In this document: one piece after another, positions 55,557 through 64,000 of the stretch
Layout: each line of letters starts with the position of its first letter
Numbering within the stretch: the stretch's first letter is position 1
Assembly (NCBI RefSeq): GCF_026991495.1
Contig: NZ_JALXBJ010000088.1
Location: forward strand, 1 to 64,000
Reading direction: 5' to 3'
DNA: 64,000 nt
Origin: Thermococcus sp.
GTDB taxonomy: Archaea > Methanobacteriota_B > Thermococci > Thermococcales > Thermococcaceae
Position numbers and translations under genes: made by a program
Notes under the pieces: model-generated
The model's database searches: none
The model's input: the letters and a program-made list of their open reading frames with translations, nothing else
Told to the model about the DNA's origin: nothing

Positions 55557-56531
55557 ATGGAACGGGAAAAACTCGTGAAGGCCGTCGAGAGGATCTTCCG
55601 TACGGCGGGCTTTAAGACGAGCCGCGTGGAGCTCAGGGGCGGCTGCTTCGATATCGCCGCGAGCTCAAGCCTATTCCTCCTTTTCGTCAAGGTCGTGACC
55701 AACGTAGACACGGTGGGTGAGGAGCAGGCGGAAGACCTGAAGAGGCTCGCAAAGCTCTTCAACGCCACACCGATGATAGTCGGCCTGAAGACGAAGAACG
55801 CGGAGCTGGAGGAGGGCGTCGTCTACGAGCGCTTCGGGGTTTACACACTGAGTCCGAGGACGCTCTCCAGGGTTCTCCTCGAAGGGGAGCTCCCCGCGAT
55901 ATTCGCCGAGAGGGGCGGGCTCTACGTCCGCGTGAACGGCGAGCTCCTGAAGAGCCTCAGGGAGAAGCACGGCTATTCAGTGAACGAGCTCGCGGGCCTG
56001 CTCGGCGTCTCAAGGAAGAGCCTCCTCAACTACGAAAGGGGCGAGCAGGCGGTATCGCTCGACGTAGCGATAAGGATGGAGGAGCTCTTCGACGAACCTG
56101 TGGCCGAGCCCATAAACGTCCTCAGGGCGGAGGTCGAGGCTGACCTGAGCTCAAAGCCCGAGAATCCCCTTGAAAAGGAGGTCTTCACGAGGCTTGAGAA
56201 CCTCGGCCTCGGCGTCGTCAAGGTTAAGCGGGCGCCCTTCAACGCCCTCTCAAAGGAGAACCACCTCACCATACTGACGGGTATAGACGAGAGGAAAACG
56301 CGCTCAACGGTTAAGAGAGCCGAGATGGTGGCCGAGGTCGGGAGGATAGTCAACTCCGACGGGATGTTCATACTCAAGAAGACGAGGACCGAAATTGTCG
56401 GCGAGGTTCCGCTGATTCCCAAGGAGAGCTTGGACGAGATAAGGGACGTTGACGAGCTCATTAACCTCATCAGCGAGCTCAAAAAGAGGCTGAGGGAGAT
56501 GGGAGGGCTCACCTCCTCCGGTAGAGGGTGA
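55557..56531 (+). CDS. Cro/CI-type transcriptional regulator, archaeal COG1395 group
   Basis: 324 residues: an N-terminal alpha/beta domain (residues 1-110, resembling a restriction-endonuclease-like or sensing fold: FDIAASSSLFLLFVKVVTN), a Cro/CI helix-turn-helix (SLREKHGYSVNELAGLLG, VSRKSLLNYERGEQAVSLDV) and a C-terminal ligand- or dimerisation domain. This matches the archaeal 'putative HTH-type regulatory protein' family. CTTTAAAAG at 55525-55533 predicts a leaderless start at ATG 55557. Its 3' end overlaps the GH18 gene by 23 bp. Confidence 0.88.
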   Translation: MEREKLVKAVERIFRTAGFKTSRVELRGGCFDIAASSSLFLLFVKVVTNVDTVGEEQAEDLKRLAKLFNATPMIVGLKTKNAELEEGVVYERFGVYTLSPRTLSRVLLEGELPAIFAERGGLYVRVNGELLKSLREKHGYSVNELAGLLGVSRKSLLNYERGEQAVSLDVAIRMEELFDEPVAEPINVLRAEVEADLSSKPENPLEKEVFTRLENLGLGVVKVKRAPFNALSKENHLTILTGIDERKTRSTVKRAEMVAEVGRIVNSDGMFILKKTRTEIVGEVPLIPKESLDEIRDVDELINLISELKKRLREMGGLTSSGRG

Positions 56532-58905
56532 GGGCCGCGAGGATGGCCAGGCCGACAATCCAGAGACCTCCGAAGAAGGGCACCGCAACGCTGTTCTGAT
56601 AGGTCGGCGTGCCCCCGTCAACGGCGCTCTCAGCCCAGTTTGAGGGGTCGTTTGAGTCCCCTGCAGGGTCCTTTCTCTCGATGCTCTTTCCGTCTCCGCT
56701 TCCTCCCCAGGACGGGCTGTACGTTACAGAGTCCACCACCGCGCCGCCGGCGCTCTTAAGGCTCACGCTCCCCCCGCCGTCGTCCAGGATAAAGGATGCG
56801 TTCCCGTATACCGCGGAGCCGTCAAAGCGCGGCTCGGTGGAGTACCTGCCGATGAGCCAGTCCGAGTCCTTGGCAACGACGAGAAAGCCCTTTGCTGGGA
56901 TCACGGTTCCAGTGGGGAATGTGTAGCCCCCGCTCCCGCTCCCCAGCCACCAGCCGCTGACGTCAACCTCAAAGTCGTTGGGGTTGTAGAGCTCGACCCA
57001 CTCACCGTAGCCGTCGTCCCCCTGGGAAGGCCAGTACATTATCTCGTTTATGACGACCCGCGGAGGGTTCTTAGGCTGGACTGAGATCTGGCGGGAGATC
57101 GTCACGGAGCCCCCATCATTAGTGTGAACAGTTACCTCAATAACCCCCAGCCCGGGAGTCGTCGCGGTGACGTTCCAGGAGAAGGTGTGGTTGACACCGA
57201 GCCCGTAGAGCAGGTGGTCCGTTGCGGGGTCGAGGTAGGCGAGGGACTCCTCCGGCGGGTTGTCAGTGGAGAGCTCCCCAGGGAGGGATAGGGTCACCGT
57301 TACGTTGTGGATGACGGGGTCGCCCGTGTTTGAGACAGTTACGTTTACCTCGAACCTTGAGCCCTCGGTAACAACCTGTGGCACACTGATCGAGTAGGAG
57401 AACCTCGGGGAGACGTCCACGAGCGTCCAGGCAACGGGGGTGGCCTTGACTTCCGAGCGGTTGAGACCGTCCCAGAGCCTGTAAACGGTGAGGTTGTAGG
57501 TGCCAGCTCCAATGCTCCCGAGAACCCTAACCCTCACAGGCACCGTCGTCGTTGAGCCAGCGGGTACGGCTGCATCGCTGAAGCCCCAGCCGTAGGCCTT
57601 AACTTTCCCGCCTGCGCCGACGGGAAGCAGCAGTGCCGCGAGGGCCGTTCCCTCTGACTCATCACCAGGGTTGCTCACCCTGACGTCCACCTCCCCTGTT
57701 CCAGCAGGAGAGAACCCGGAGTGGGAGCCTATGGAGTACCCCATGCCGTCGTCTCCCTCGGTTACCCTCAGACCCCTTGGAACCGCTAAACTCAGGTTCA
57801 CCGTCTCCCAGATACTGGTCCAGACGTCTGAGGTGCCCTCGTAGCCGAGGGCCCAGAAGCCGCCGCCCGCCAGGCCCGCCCTGTTGGCGTAGTCGAACTT
57901 TATCCCTATGGACTGATCATCGTCGTACCAGCACTGGTGCCAGTGACCGTCGGAGCCCTTGTAATAGTAGTAGGGGCTGTGTGAGCTGCCGTCCCAGTGC
58001 CTGCCGTACTTCTGGGCGTTTGGAACCGCGTACTTGACCAGGACGGCGCTCCCCAAACCGAGGGTTGAGGCCCCGGGGGAGGCCGAAGACGCGGGCCAGT
58101 CGTAGCCGTAGAGCGGTGCACCGAGCACTATCTTTTCCCTCGGGTAGTACTTCAGGAGAATGCCGATGGAGTCGAGGACGTCGAACTGGTTCGGGTCGTC
58201 GAAGGGGGCGACGGCGCCAGTATTGGGCGCCCCGGCCCAGTGATAGTCGTAGCCCATGAGGAAGACGTAGTCGAGGTACCTCGCCAGGCGGGAGTTCCTG
58301 AAAACGTCCTCCACGCTCCCCGTAACCGCCACGGCGACCTCGTACATTGGGTTCACCTTCTTGAGCTCATCATGAAGGTAGTTGAAGAACCACTCGACAT
58401 AGTATGAGTTGGACTTTCCGGTCAGGGAGTTCGTGCTCCTTATGAACTCGAAGTCTATAACCGCGCCGTCGGCCCCGTACTCCTCAACGGCCGAGACTAT
58501 GTTCCTCACGAGGGCAACCTTGTGGTAGGCCAAAACGCGGTCCTGGGTGTCGTGGTCAAAGCAGGTGAACGTCAGCAGAACCCTGGCCCCGTGGGAGTGG
58601 GCCTCGTTCCTGACCGAGTAGTAATAGTCCCCTATGTGGCTCGTGTCTATGCTCCCATCTGAACTCACGGGGATGTCGAAGAAAGCAACGTGCGTCACTT
58701 CCCTCCAGTCAGGCGCGTAAGAGCTCGAAGTCCAGTAGGGCCAGAATCCGTAGAGAACCCTCGAAAGCTCCGCCGGCACCGTTACGTAAGTAATTCCCCC
58801 TGTCCCTTTAGCTTCCACCATGTTACCCCCAAAGCCGGGATACAGGCTGATTATCAGCACCGCAAGGATAAAAGCGTTAGCAAAGGTCCACTCCTTTATC
58901 AGCAA
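56509..58905 (-). CDS. Secreted GH18-type protein with CARDB-like and lamin-tail domains
   Basis: The 798-residue protein has a signal peptide (WTFANAFILAVLIISLYPG), a GH18/YaaH-like TIM barrel (about 50-395) with the active-site line DGAVIDFEF, CARDB-like and other beta domains (about 400-640; e.g. EVNVTVSNTGDPVIHNVTVT), a lamin-tail domain (about 640-760; RVVINEIMYWPSQ, EWVELYNPND) and a C-terminal membrane anchor VAVPFFGGLWIVGLAILAALTL. The catalytic Glu (DFE) is kept, but a nearby Asp of the usual DxxDxDxE is Val, so activity on chitin or peptidoglycan-like glycans is uncertain. TTG 58905 follows GGTGGT by four bases; GTG 58914 is the alternative. A GCTTATAAG box is upstream. Confidence 0.88.
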   Translation of the reverse strand: MLIKEWTFANAFILAVLIISLYPGFGGNMVEAKGTGGITYVTVPAELSRVLYGFWPYWTSSSYAPDWREVTHVAFFDIPVSSDGSIDTSHIGDYYYSVRNEAHSHGARVLLTFTCFDHDTQDRVLAYHKVALVRNIVSAVEEYGADGAVIDFEFIRSTNSLTGKSNSYYVEWFFNYLHDELKKVNPMYEVAVAVTGSVEDVFRNSRLARYLDYVFLMGYDYHWAGAPNTGAVAPFDDPNQFDVLDSIGILLKYYPREKIVLGAPLYGYDWPASSASPGASTLGLGSAVLVKYAVPNAQKYGRHWDGSSHSPYYYYKGSDGHWHQCWYDDDQSIGIKFDYANRAGLAGGGFWALGYEGTSDVWTSIWETVNLSLAVPRGLRVTEGDDGMGYSIGSHSGFSPAGTGEVDVRVSNPGDESEGTALAALLLPVGAGGKVKAYGWGFSDAAVPAGSTTTVPVRVRVLGSIGAGTYNLTVYRLWDGLNRSEVKATPVAWTLVDVSPRFSYSISVPQVVTEGSRFEVNVTVSNTGDPVIHNVTVTLSLPGELSTDNPPEESLAYLDPATDHLLYGLGVNHTFSWNVTATTPGLGVIEVTVHTNDGGSVTISRQISVQPKNPPRVVINEIMYWPSQGDDGYGEWVELYNPNDFEVDVSGWWLGSGSGGYTFPTGTVIPAKGFLVVAKDSDWLIGRYSTEPRFDGSAVYGNASFILDDGGGSVSLKSAGGAVVDSVTYSPSWGGSGDGKSIERKDPAGDSNDPSNWAESAVDGGTPTYQNSVAVPFFGGLWIVGLAILAALTLYRRR

Positions 58906-59049
58906 GCCGACCACCCGTCTTTCCTTTTTTGAAAGCTCGTGGGCGGGCTTATAAGCATTTCCCCTGTGGGACGGCCGGTTTGGGACTGTTTTGGCGCCAT
59001 CTGAGGCAAGGTTTGAAACCTAAAAGGGGGAAGCAAAGCGGGACCGGCC

Positions 59050-60291
59050 TCACCCAAAGAGCACCCTCCTCCAGCTCCCCCTTATTGCCTCCACGTACCT
59101 CTCGGGGGATGCGATGAGAACGGCCCAGCGGGGGGTCTGACGCCTCTTTAGGGCGTTCGCCAGGGGGGTGACCTTCGTCAGCGGCTCCAGCCGGCCGTCC
59201 TCCATGAGGACATTTATCTCGGTCGCCTTAAGCCGGGGCTCGCTGAGCATCAGGTCGGCTATGCTGAAATCGAGGATCACCTCACCCTCCCGCGCCCCAA
59301 CGGCGTCCGCCAGGGCGCGTTCTATCTCCTGCCTTCTCTTCACGTTTCTGTACGCCGTCAGGAGCTCCCTCTTCTCGTCCGGGCTGAGTTCATCGGCGCC
59401 TGCCAAAACAGCGGCCTTGTAAAGCTCCCTGTACTTTATCCGCCTAACCATCTCAGCGGGAAGCCCCTCGAGGTCTTCGAGCTCAACGAGCACCCTGCAG
59501 TCTATCATCTTCCAGAAGTCCCAGAGGTGCCCCTCCTCCATGGCGAACTCCAGCGCCCTCGTGAGCATGCCCTCGGCTATCTTCACCGTGTGGTGGAAGT
59601 AAACGCGGGAGTACATGAGCGATCTGGCCACCATCATGCCCTCGACGGCCTCTATGCCCTTCTCCTCGACCACGAGCTCACCGTTGTGGATCGTCAGAAC
59701 CTTCAGGAGCCTCTCAAGGTCGATTATGCCGTGGGCAACGCCGGTGTAGTGGGCGTCCCTCCTCAGGTAGTCGAGCTGATCAACGTCAACGTCCCCGTGG
59801 AGGGCCTGACCGAGGTAGGGCTCCCCGCTCTTCCCGAGTATGAGGTCCGCAACTTCCCGGGGTTCTATGCCGTACCCCTCCAGGATCTCCGGAATCCTGC
59901 CCCCACCGTTTCCGTCTGTTATGTCCGTCTTTCCAAGTACTATCTCCTGGCCGAGCCTCATGTGATCGTGTTCCGCCGTGTAATGCTTGTAGATGGTCTC
60001 GAAGGTATGGCTGAAGGGGCCGTGCCCTATGTCGTGCAGGAGGGCGCCCACCTCCAGGACAACCCCCTCGTCGCCGAGTTCTAGCTCTGAGGCAAGCCTT
60101 TTGGCGGTCTGCCACGCCCCGAGGGAGTGCTCAAAGCGAGTGTGATTTGCACCCGGGTAGACGAGGTAGGCGAGGCCGAGCTGCCTTATGTTCCTGAGCC
60201 TCTGGAACTCGGGCGTCTTAACGAGGTCGAGGATGACGCCGTCTATCTTCATGCTCCCGTGGATCGTGTCGTGTATCACCTTTCCGCTCAT
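59050..60291 (-). CDS. HD-domain phosphohydrolase, dNTPase/SAMHD1-like
   Basis: 413 residues; the HD metal site is complete: HTRFEHSLG, ALLHDIGHGPFSH and DVDQLDYLRRDAHYTG, as in dGTPases and SAMHD1 (COG1078). It probably hydrolyses deoxynucleoside triphosphates, which can starve replication of foreign DNA, though this is not shown. GGTGGTACC precedes the ATG, and GCTTTATATGG lies about 40 bp upstream. It is monocistronic. Confidence 0.9.
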   Translation of the reverse strand: MSGKVIHDTIHGSMKIDGVILDLVKTPEFQRLRNIRQLGLAYLVYPGANHTRFEHSLGAWQTAKRLASELELGDEGVVLEVGALLHDIGHGPFSHTFETIYKHYTAEHDHMRLGQEIVLGKTDITDGNGGGRIPEILEGYGIEPREVADLILGKSGEPYLGQALHGDVDVDQLDYLRRDAHYTGVAHGIIDLERLLKVLTIHNGELVVEEKGIEAVEGMMVARSLMYSRVYFHHTVKIAEGMLTRALEFAMEEGHLWDFWKMIDCRVLVELEDLEGLPAEMVRRIKYRELYKAAVLAGADELSPDEKRELLTAYRNVKRRQEIERALADAVGAREGEVILDFSIADLMLSEPRLKATEINVLMEDGRLEPLTKVTPLANALKRRQTPRWAVLIASPERYVEAIRGSWRRVLFG

Positions 60292-60371
60292 GGTACCACC
60301 GAAAAACCTTCGTCAAAGGCCATATAAAGCTTCCCCACAGCCCGACGAAAAAACGGGGAAAAATTGGATAA

Positions 60372-62501
60372 CTACCTGTACCTGCCCTCGAGCTGCATCT
60401 GCCTTATCCTCGCGGTCAGGCCCCTCTTGGGGACGGTGTCCTCGCTCAGAACCTCGCCGGTTCTCGTGTCTATCCTCGCGTAGTAGAGCCTGTCCCTCCC
60501 GGAGACCTTTATGTGAACGTAGTTCCTGTCCTTGTAATGGGTCAGCCTCTCGGTACGCGGGCTCTCCTCGTTGTACTTCTCCCTCAGCCTCTTGTGGTAC
60601 TCCTCCTCTATTGCCCTCTCCGTCAGCTCCGACTCCACCTTCAGGAGCTCCCCGGTGCCCCTTGCGAGCACGAGCTTCCCAACCTTCCGGACGCCGATGA
60701 AGGTTGCGACCCAGTCGTTCCTCAGCTCGATCCCCTCGACCCTCGCCTCAGGGTCGATCTCCCTCGCCCTCTCCTCAGCTATCTTCTCCGCAAGCTGACG
60801 CCGCAGTATCCTGTCCTCCTCCTCAATCGTCTTTCCGTCCTTGCTCAGCCTCAACCTAACCTCACTGGTCTCGTCTATGGCGCTTACGATGTACTCGTCC
60901 TTCGATTCCGAGATCGAGACGATCTCATATCCCGGGTACCTCTCCTTAACGAGCTCCCGCGCCTTCTTCTCGGATACCTCAACGAGGTAGTCGAGGACTT
61001 CCCCGGTCTTTCCGTCTATCTTAACAACCGCCCTGCCGTCCTCGCCGGTCAGTTCGAGTTCGAGGTACTTGTGGTTGACGACGCGATACGAGTCCAGCGT
61101 GACGTCGGATATCGGGAAGTTCCGAATAACCGTCTCCCTCGCCCTCACAAAGGCTATGTTCGGGGCGGGAAGGCGGCCGGCCTCTTCCACTTTTCCGTTC
61201 CTCAGATCTACCTTCACGACCTTTACAGCACCGCCAACGAGGACGTCAGCCGTGGCTGTCTTCTTATCCCTATCAACGCCCAGCACCTTCCCAGTCGGGA
61301 AAGCCTCTCTGAGAAGGGCCTCAAGGGCCTCCTCCGTCATCTCGGTCTGAACGCCCAGGAGCCTCCCGGTGTAGGGATTAAACGCCATCAGGAAGGAGAA
61401 CCTCTCCGTCCGCCCCCTCAGCTTGATCTTCTTCTGGCCCTTCTCCATCTCCACCTCAACCGGCCCCTCCCCCGTCTCCTCCTTGAGTATCTCCCTTGCC
61501 TTCCCCATGAAGTAGGCCTCGGGGAGGGGCTCAACTTCGACGCTCATCTCCATCTTTTTCAGATCTACCTCGCCCTCGGCTTCGTTGTCGCCGATTTTAA
61601 GCTTTAGAAGGGCCCTTTCCGGGATGTAGACCTTCCTGAGCTCGACGATTGTCACCCTGTTCTCGTTCACGGAGAAAGTTCTTGAGGCGAGGTTCTTCAG
61701 GAGCACGACTGCATCGGTCGCGGAGATGGGCCTCTTCACCTCAACCCCGGTTGCCTTCACCCTTGAAGTGTCTTTGATCAGGGCCTTTTTTACGGCGCGG
61801 GAGAGCTTCTCGTCCTCACTCCCCTTCAGAACGATATCATCGGGGGAGAAAACAACTGCCCTGCCCCTCTCCTCGCTCCCATCAATACTCCAGGAGATCA
61901 CGTAGGCCTCCCTGAGCTCGACCTTCAGTGATTCAAGCTCAACCTCCCTGGGCTCCACGGGGTATTTGGAGGCGATGTACCGGGAGACCCGCTTCATAAG
62001 CTCATCGGCTGAGAAATCGAAGAGCAGCGGGGCATCAAGCTCTATCTCCTCCGGCTTCTCCTCCCCCTTTTCCTCCCCTCCAACTTCCGCGGCGGCCTCT
62101 TTGAGCCCCTCCGGGACCCCTATCGAGTACTTGTTGAAGATGGAGGCGAGCTTTTCGCCGTCCCAGACCGTCACCTTCCCCCGGTAGTTCTCACTCACGA
62201 GGGGCCCTACATCACGCGTGAAACCTGCTGGGGAAATCAAAAGCCCTTTATCGGCTTTCTGCTCCTTCAGGAGCCTGGCGAGGGCGCTAACGTCCTTGGG
62301 GCCGGCGAGCCCCCTCATGTGGAGTTTTACGATGAGCTTCTCCGGCCCGGCTATTGGGTCAACCCTGATAGCTACGAGGTCAAAATCAGCACCCGATGCC
62401 CTCTCGTAGTCCCTGAAGCCCATCTCCTTGAGAAGCCCGATGATTCCATCCATGAGAGCGTCGCGGGATGCGGCCATCACGAGCTTTTGGCTCCACGTCA
62501 T
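60372..62501 (-). CDS. Mrr-like N-terminal domain fused to a long repeated PepSY-like region
   Basis: 709 residues. Residues 1-120 resemble the Mrr restriction-endonuclease fold: GADFDLVAIRVDPIAGPEKL, LIVKLHMRG, then LARLLKEQKADKGLLISPAGF; the core D-(x)n-(E/Q)xK is partly degenerate because ExK appears as I-V-K. Residues about 160-700 are made of units with strand-strand-GKTGEV-type turns (VVKIDGKTGEVLDYLVEVSE, YARIDTRTGEVLSEDTVPK), like PepSY repeats that bind ligands or peptides. ATG 62501 follows GGTGAT by four bases. It diverges from pgk. Confidence 0.75.
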   Translation of the reverse strand: MTWSQKLVMAASRDALMDGIIGLLKEMGFRDYERASGADFDLVAIRVDPIAGPEKLIVKLHMRGLAGPKDVSALARLLKEQKADKGLLISPAGFTRDVGPLVSENYRGKVTVWDGEKLASIFNKYSIGVPEGLKEAAAEVGGEEKGEEKPEEIELDAPLLFDFSADELMKRVSRYIASKYPVEPREVELESLKVELREAYVISWSIDGSEERGRAVVFSPDDIVLKGSEDEKLSRAVKKALIKDTSRVKATGVEVKRPISATDAVVLLKNLASRTFSVNENRVTIVELRKVYIPERALLKLKIGDNEAEGEVDLKKMEMSVEVEPLPEAYFMGKAREILKEETGEGPVEVEMEKGQKKIKLRGRTERFSFLMAFNPYTGRLLGVQTEMTEEALEALLREAFPTGKVLGVDRDKKTATADVLVGGAVKVVKVDLRNGKVEEAGRLPAPNIAFVRARETVIRNFPISDVTLDSYRVVNHKYLELELTGEDGRAVVKIDGKTGEVLDYLVEVSEKKARELVKERYPGYEIVSISESKDEYIVSAIDETSEVRLRLSKDGKTIEEEDRILRRQLAEKIAEERAREIDPEARVEGIELRNDWVATFIGVRKVGKLVLARGTGELLKVESELTERAIEEEYHKRLREKYNEESPRTERLTHYKDRNYVHIKVSGRDRLYYARIDTRTGEVLSEDTVPKRGLTARIRQMQLEGRYR

Positions 62502-62562
62502 CGTAATCACCACGTTGTAACTAATCCGGCGGCGTCCTATAAATCTCTTTCTTTTCCCTGGT

Positions 62563-62579
62563 TATCACCCCGGGTGTTC
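62563..62579. promoter_or_regulatory. Thermococcales glycolytic motif (TGM) upstream of pgk
   Basis: TATCAC-N5-GTGTTC fits the TGM consensus TATCAC-N5-GTGATA with two mismatches. It lies immediately upstream of the pgk BRE/TATA (CTTTTTAAC at about 62586-62594). In Thermococcus the sugar regulator Tgr (TrmBL1) binds TGMs, and a site upstream of the TATA box is the arrangement reported for gluconeogenic genes that it activates. PGK is used in gluconeogenesis in these organisms, so the position makes sense. Confidence 0.7.
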
Positions 62580-62627
62580 GGAACTCTTTTTAACATACCC
62601 TGCTCTAAAAACTACGGGTGGAACAGG

Positions 62628-63872
62628 ATGAAAAGCACCTTCAGGCTCACCGACTTCGACTTCTCCAACCGAACCGTCTTCCTGAGGGCAGACCTCAACT
62701 CACCGGTAGAGAACGGCAGGATAACCAACGACGCCCGCTTCCGGGCGGTTCTTCCGACGATCAAATACCTCCTCGACAACGGCGCGAAGCTCGTCATAGC
62801 CACCCACCAGAGCAGGCCCTACAAGGGGGACTACGTAACCACCGAGGAGCACGCGGAGTTACTGAGCGGTCTCCTCGGTCAGGAAGTCGAGTACGTCGAG
62901 GACATCTTTGGAAGGCTCGCGAGGGAAAGGATAAGCTCGCTCAAAGCGGGAGAGGCGATAATGCTGGAAAACCTCCGCTTCTCAGCTGAGGAGGTCTTCT
63001 ACAAGCCACTTGAGGACTGCGAGAGGACTTTCTTCGTGAGGAAACTCGCGCCCCTCATAGACTACGTCGTCAACGACGCCTTCGCGGCGTCTCACCGCTC
63101 ACAGCCCTCTCTCGTTGGCTTTGCACGCTTGAAGCCGATGGCGATGGGATTTCTGATGGAGAAGGAGGTCAGCGCTTTGACGAGGGCCTACGAGCACGGC
63201 GAAAGCCCCAGGGTTTACGTCCTCGGAGGAGCGAAGGTCGAGGACTCGCTGAGGGTGGTCGAGAACGTCCTGAGGAAGGAGAAGGCCGACTTAATCCTAA
63301 CCGGCGGTCTCGTCGGTCAGGTCTTCACCCTTGCGAAGGGCTTCAACCTCGGCGACGCGAACATAGAGTTCATGGCTAAAAAGGGCCTCCTTGAGCTCGT
63401 TGACTGGGCCGAGAGGATACTCGACGAGTTCTATCCTATGATAAGAACCCCCGTTGACTTCGCGGTTGACTACAGGGGTGAGAGGATTGAAATTGACCTC
63501 CTCAGCGACGAGAAGAAGCTCTTAGATAAATATCCTATCCTCGACATAGGTTCGAGAACCGTCGAGAAGTACCGGGGGATACTCCTAAACGCCGGAACCA
63601 TAGTTGCCAACGGCCCGATGGGGGTCTTTGAGAGGGAGGAGTTCGCCCTCGGGACGGTGGGGGTCTTTAAGGCGATCGGCGAGAGCAAAGCTTTCAGCGT
63701 CGTCGGAGGGGGGCACAGCATAGCGAGCATCTACAGGTACAACATAACCGGGATAAGCCACGTCTCCACTGGTGGAGGGGCCATGCTCAGCTTCTTCGCG
63801 GGTGAAAAGCTTCCAGTCCTTGAGGCCTTCAGGATAAGTTACGAGACCTTTGGCAGGAAACTCGGCGGGTAG
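62628..63872 (+). CDS. pgk: Phosphoglycerate kinase
   Basis: 414 residues with the PGK signatures VFLRADLNSPVENGRITNDA (N-terminal), VIATHQSRPY, LENLRF, RVYVLGGAKVEDS and GGGHSIASIYRY near the nucleotide site. It interconverts 1,3-bisphosphoglycerate and 3-phosphoglycerate; in Thermococcales, where GAPOR bypasses this step in glycolysis, its main use is gluconeogenesis. GGGTGG precedes ATG 62628; the TGM and TATA box upstream exclude the 103 codons of the longer frame. Confidence 0.96.
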   Translation: MKSTFRLTDFDFSNRTVFLRADLNSPVENGRITNDARFRAVLPTIKYLLDNGAKLVIATHQSRPYKGDYVTTEEHAELLSGLLGQEVEYVEDIFGRLARERISSLKAGEAIMLENLRFSAEEVFYKPLEDCERTFFVRKLAPLIDYVVNDAFAASHRSQPSLVGFARLKPMAMGFLMEKEVSALTRAYEHGESPRVYVLGGAKVEDSLRVVENVLRKEKADLILTGGLVGQVFTLAKGFNLGDANIEFMAKKGLLELVDWAERILDEFYPMIRTPVDFAVDYRGERIEIDLLSDEKKLLDKYPILDIGSRTVEKYRGILLNAGTIVANGPMGVFEREEFALGTVGVFKAIGESKAFSVVGGGHSIASIYRYNITGISHVSTGGGAMLSFFAGEKLPVLEAFRISYETFGRKLGG

Positions 63873-63893
63873 TCGTCTCTTTTCTTGCTCTCC

Positions 63894-64000
63894 CTAATCC
63901 TGAAGCCCGGTGCCGCCCTCAATCTTACCGCCACCGAAGTTGTTCCTTTTAAACCTCTCAACATGCTCCTTCCGGAAAACAAAGCTAAGGCCATACTTCT
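63894..64000 (-). CDS. C-terminal end of an unidentified protein (partial)
   Basis: The minus strand is open from the window edge and reads KYGLSFVFRKEHVERFKRNN, then FGGGKIEGGTGLQD, ending with TAG at 63894-63896. Codon use is typical of real genes here. The start lies outside the window and I do not recognise the family. It converges on pgk with a 21-bp gap. Confidence 0.6.
   Translation of the reverse strand, partial: KYGLSFVFRKEHVERFKRNNFGGGKIEGGTGLQD

Overview
This window comes from a hyperthermophilic archaeon of the Thermococcaceae, most likely Thermococcus. The support is the gene set: indolepyruvate:ferredoxin oxidoreductase, the tungstate transporter wtpABC, topoisomerase VI, MptA, archaeal PheST, a CGP-CTERM surface protein and an elongator tRNA-Met with an intron. 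Further support comes from the promoters (T/A-rich TATA boxes about 25 bp before short leaders), GGTGAT-type ribosome binding sites and a Thermococcales glycolytic motif before pgk. Most of the sequence is GC-rich, gene-dense core genome. Start sites below were chosen from TATA and ribosome-binding-site positions and often differ from the longest reading frame.

Layout. 1-4.3 kb: a partial gene, an unusual array of four palindromes, argF, a secreted protein, and thyX carrying an in-frame homing-endonuclease insertion. 4.3-17.4 kb: pheST, rio2, a radical SAM/MFS/asparaginase operon, iorA (no iorB beside it, but a vapC remnant), transport and nicotinamidase genes, tRNA-Thr. 17.5-23.9 kb: a PAP2 phosphatase, a HAD protein, three NifX/NifB-like proteins (two with Gly/Arg-rich tails), a seven-bladed propeller surface protein, alaX and trmO. 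23.9-29.4 kb: the wtp locus, split by an AAA ATPase/TOPRIM gene pair and by an RHH/MazF toxin-antitoxin module. 29.4-38.2 kb: an HD hydrolase, a GTPase, mptA, then a leftward operon of eIF1A, RIO1, a Pno1-like KH protein, topoisomerase VI B and A, and two proteins of unknown function. 38.3-44.9 kb: rightward HAD, saccharopine-dehydrogenase-like and nep1 genes, two helical-repeat proteins with a tRNA-binding protein, a decayed membrane gene and an EamA transporter. 45-50.6 kb: a UPF0201 protein, NatAB-type exporter, an XRE regulator with two membrane proteins behind a double palindromic operator, tRNA-Met, CcdA and a methyltransferase. 50.6-64 kb: sufBC, two proteins of uncertain role, a GNAT enzyme, a Cro-type regulator, a large secreted GH18/lamin-tail protein, an HD dNTPase-like protein, an Mrr-like protein with a long repeated C-terminal part, and pgk.

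How they fit together. Small-subunit maturation is prominent (RIO1, RIO2, Nep1, Pno1-like, eIF1A). Tungsten uptake (wtpABC) would supply tungstoenzymes that work with ferredoxin enzymes such as IorA, and SufBC would build their clusters. The parts that look acquired or unusual are the thyX insertion, the two insertions in the wtp locus, the palindrome arrays at about 0.3 and 48.6 kb, the vapC remnant after iorA and the Gly/Arg-tailed NifX cluster.
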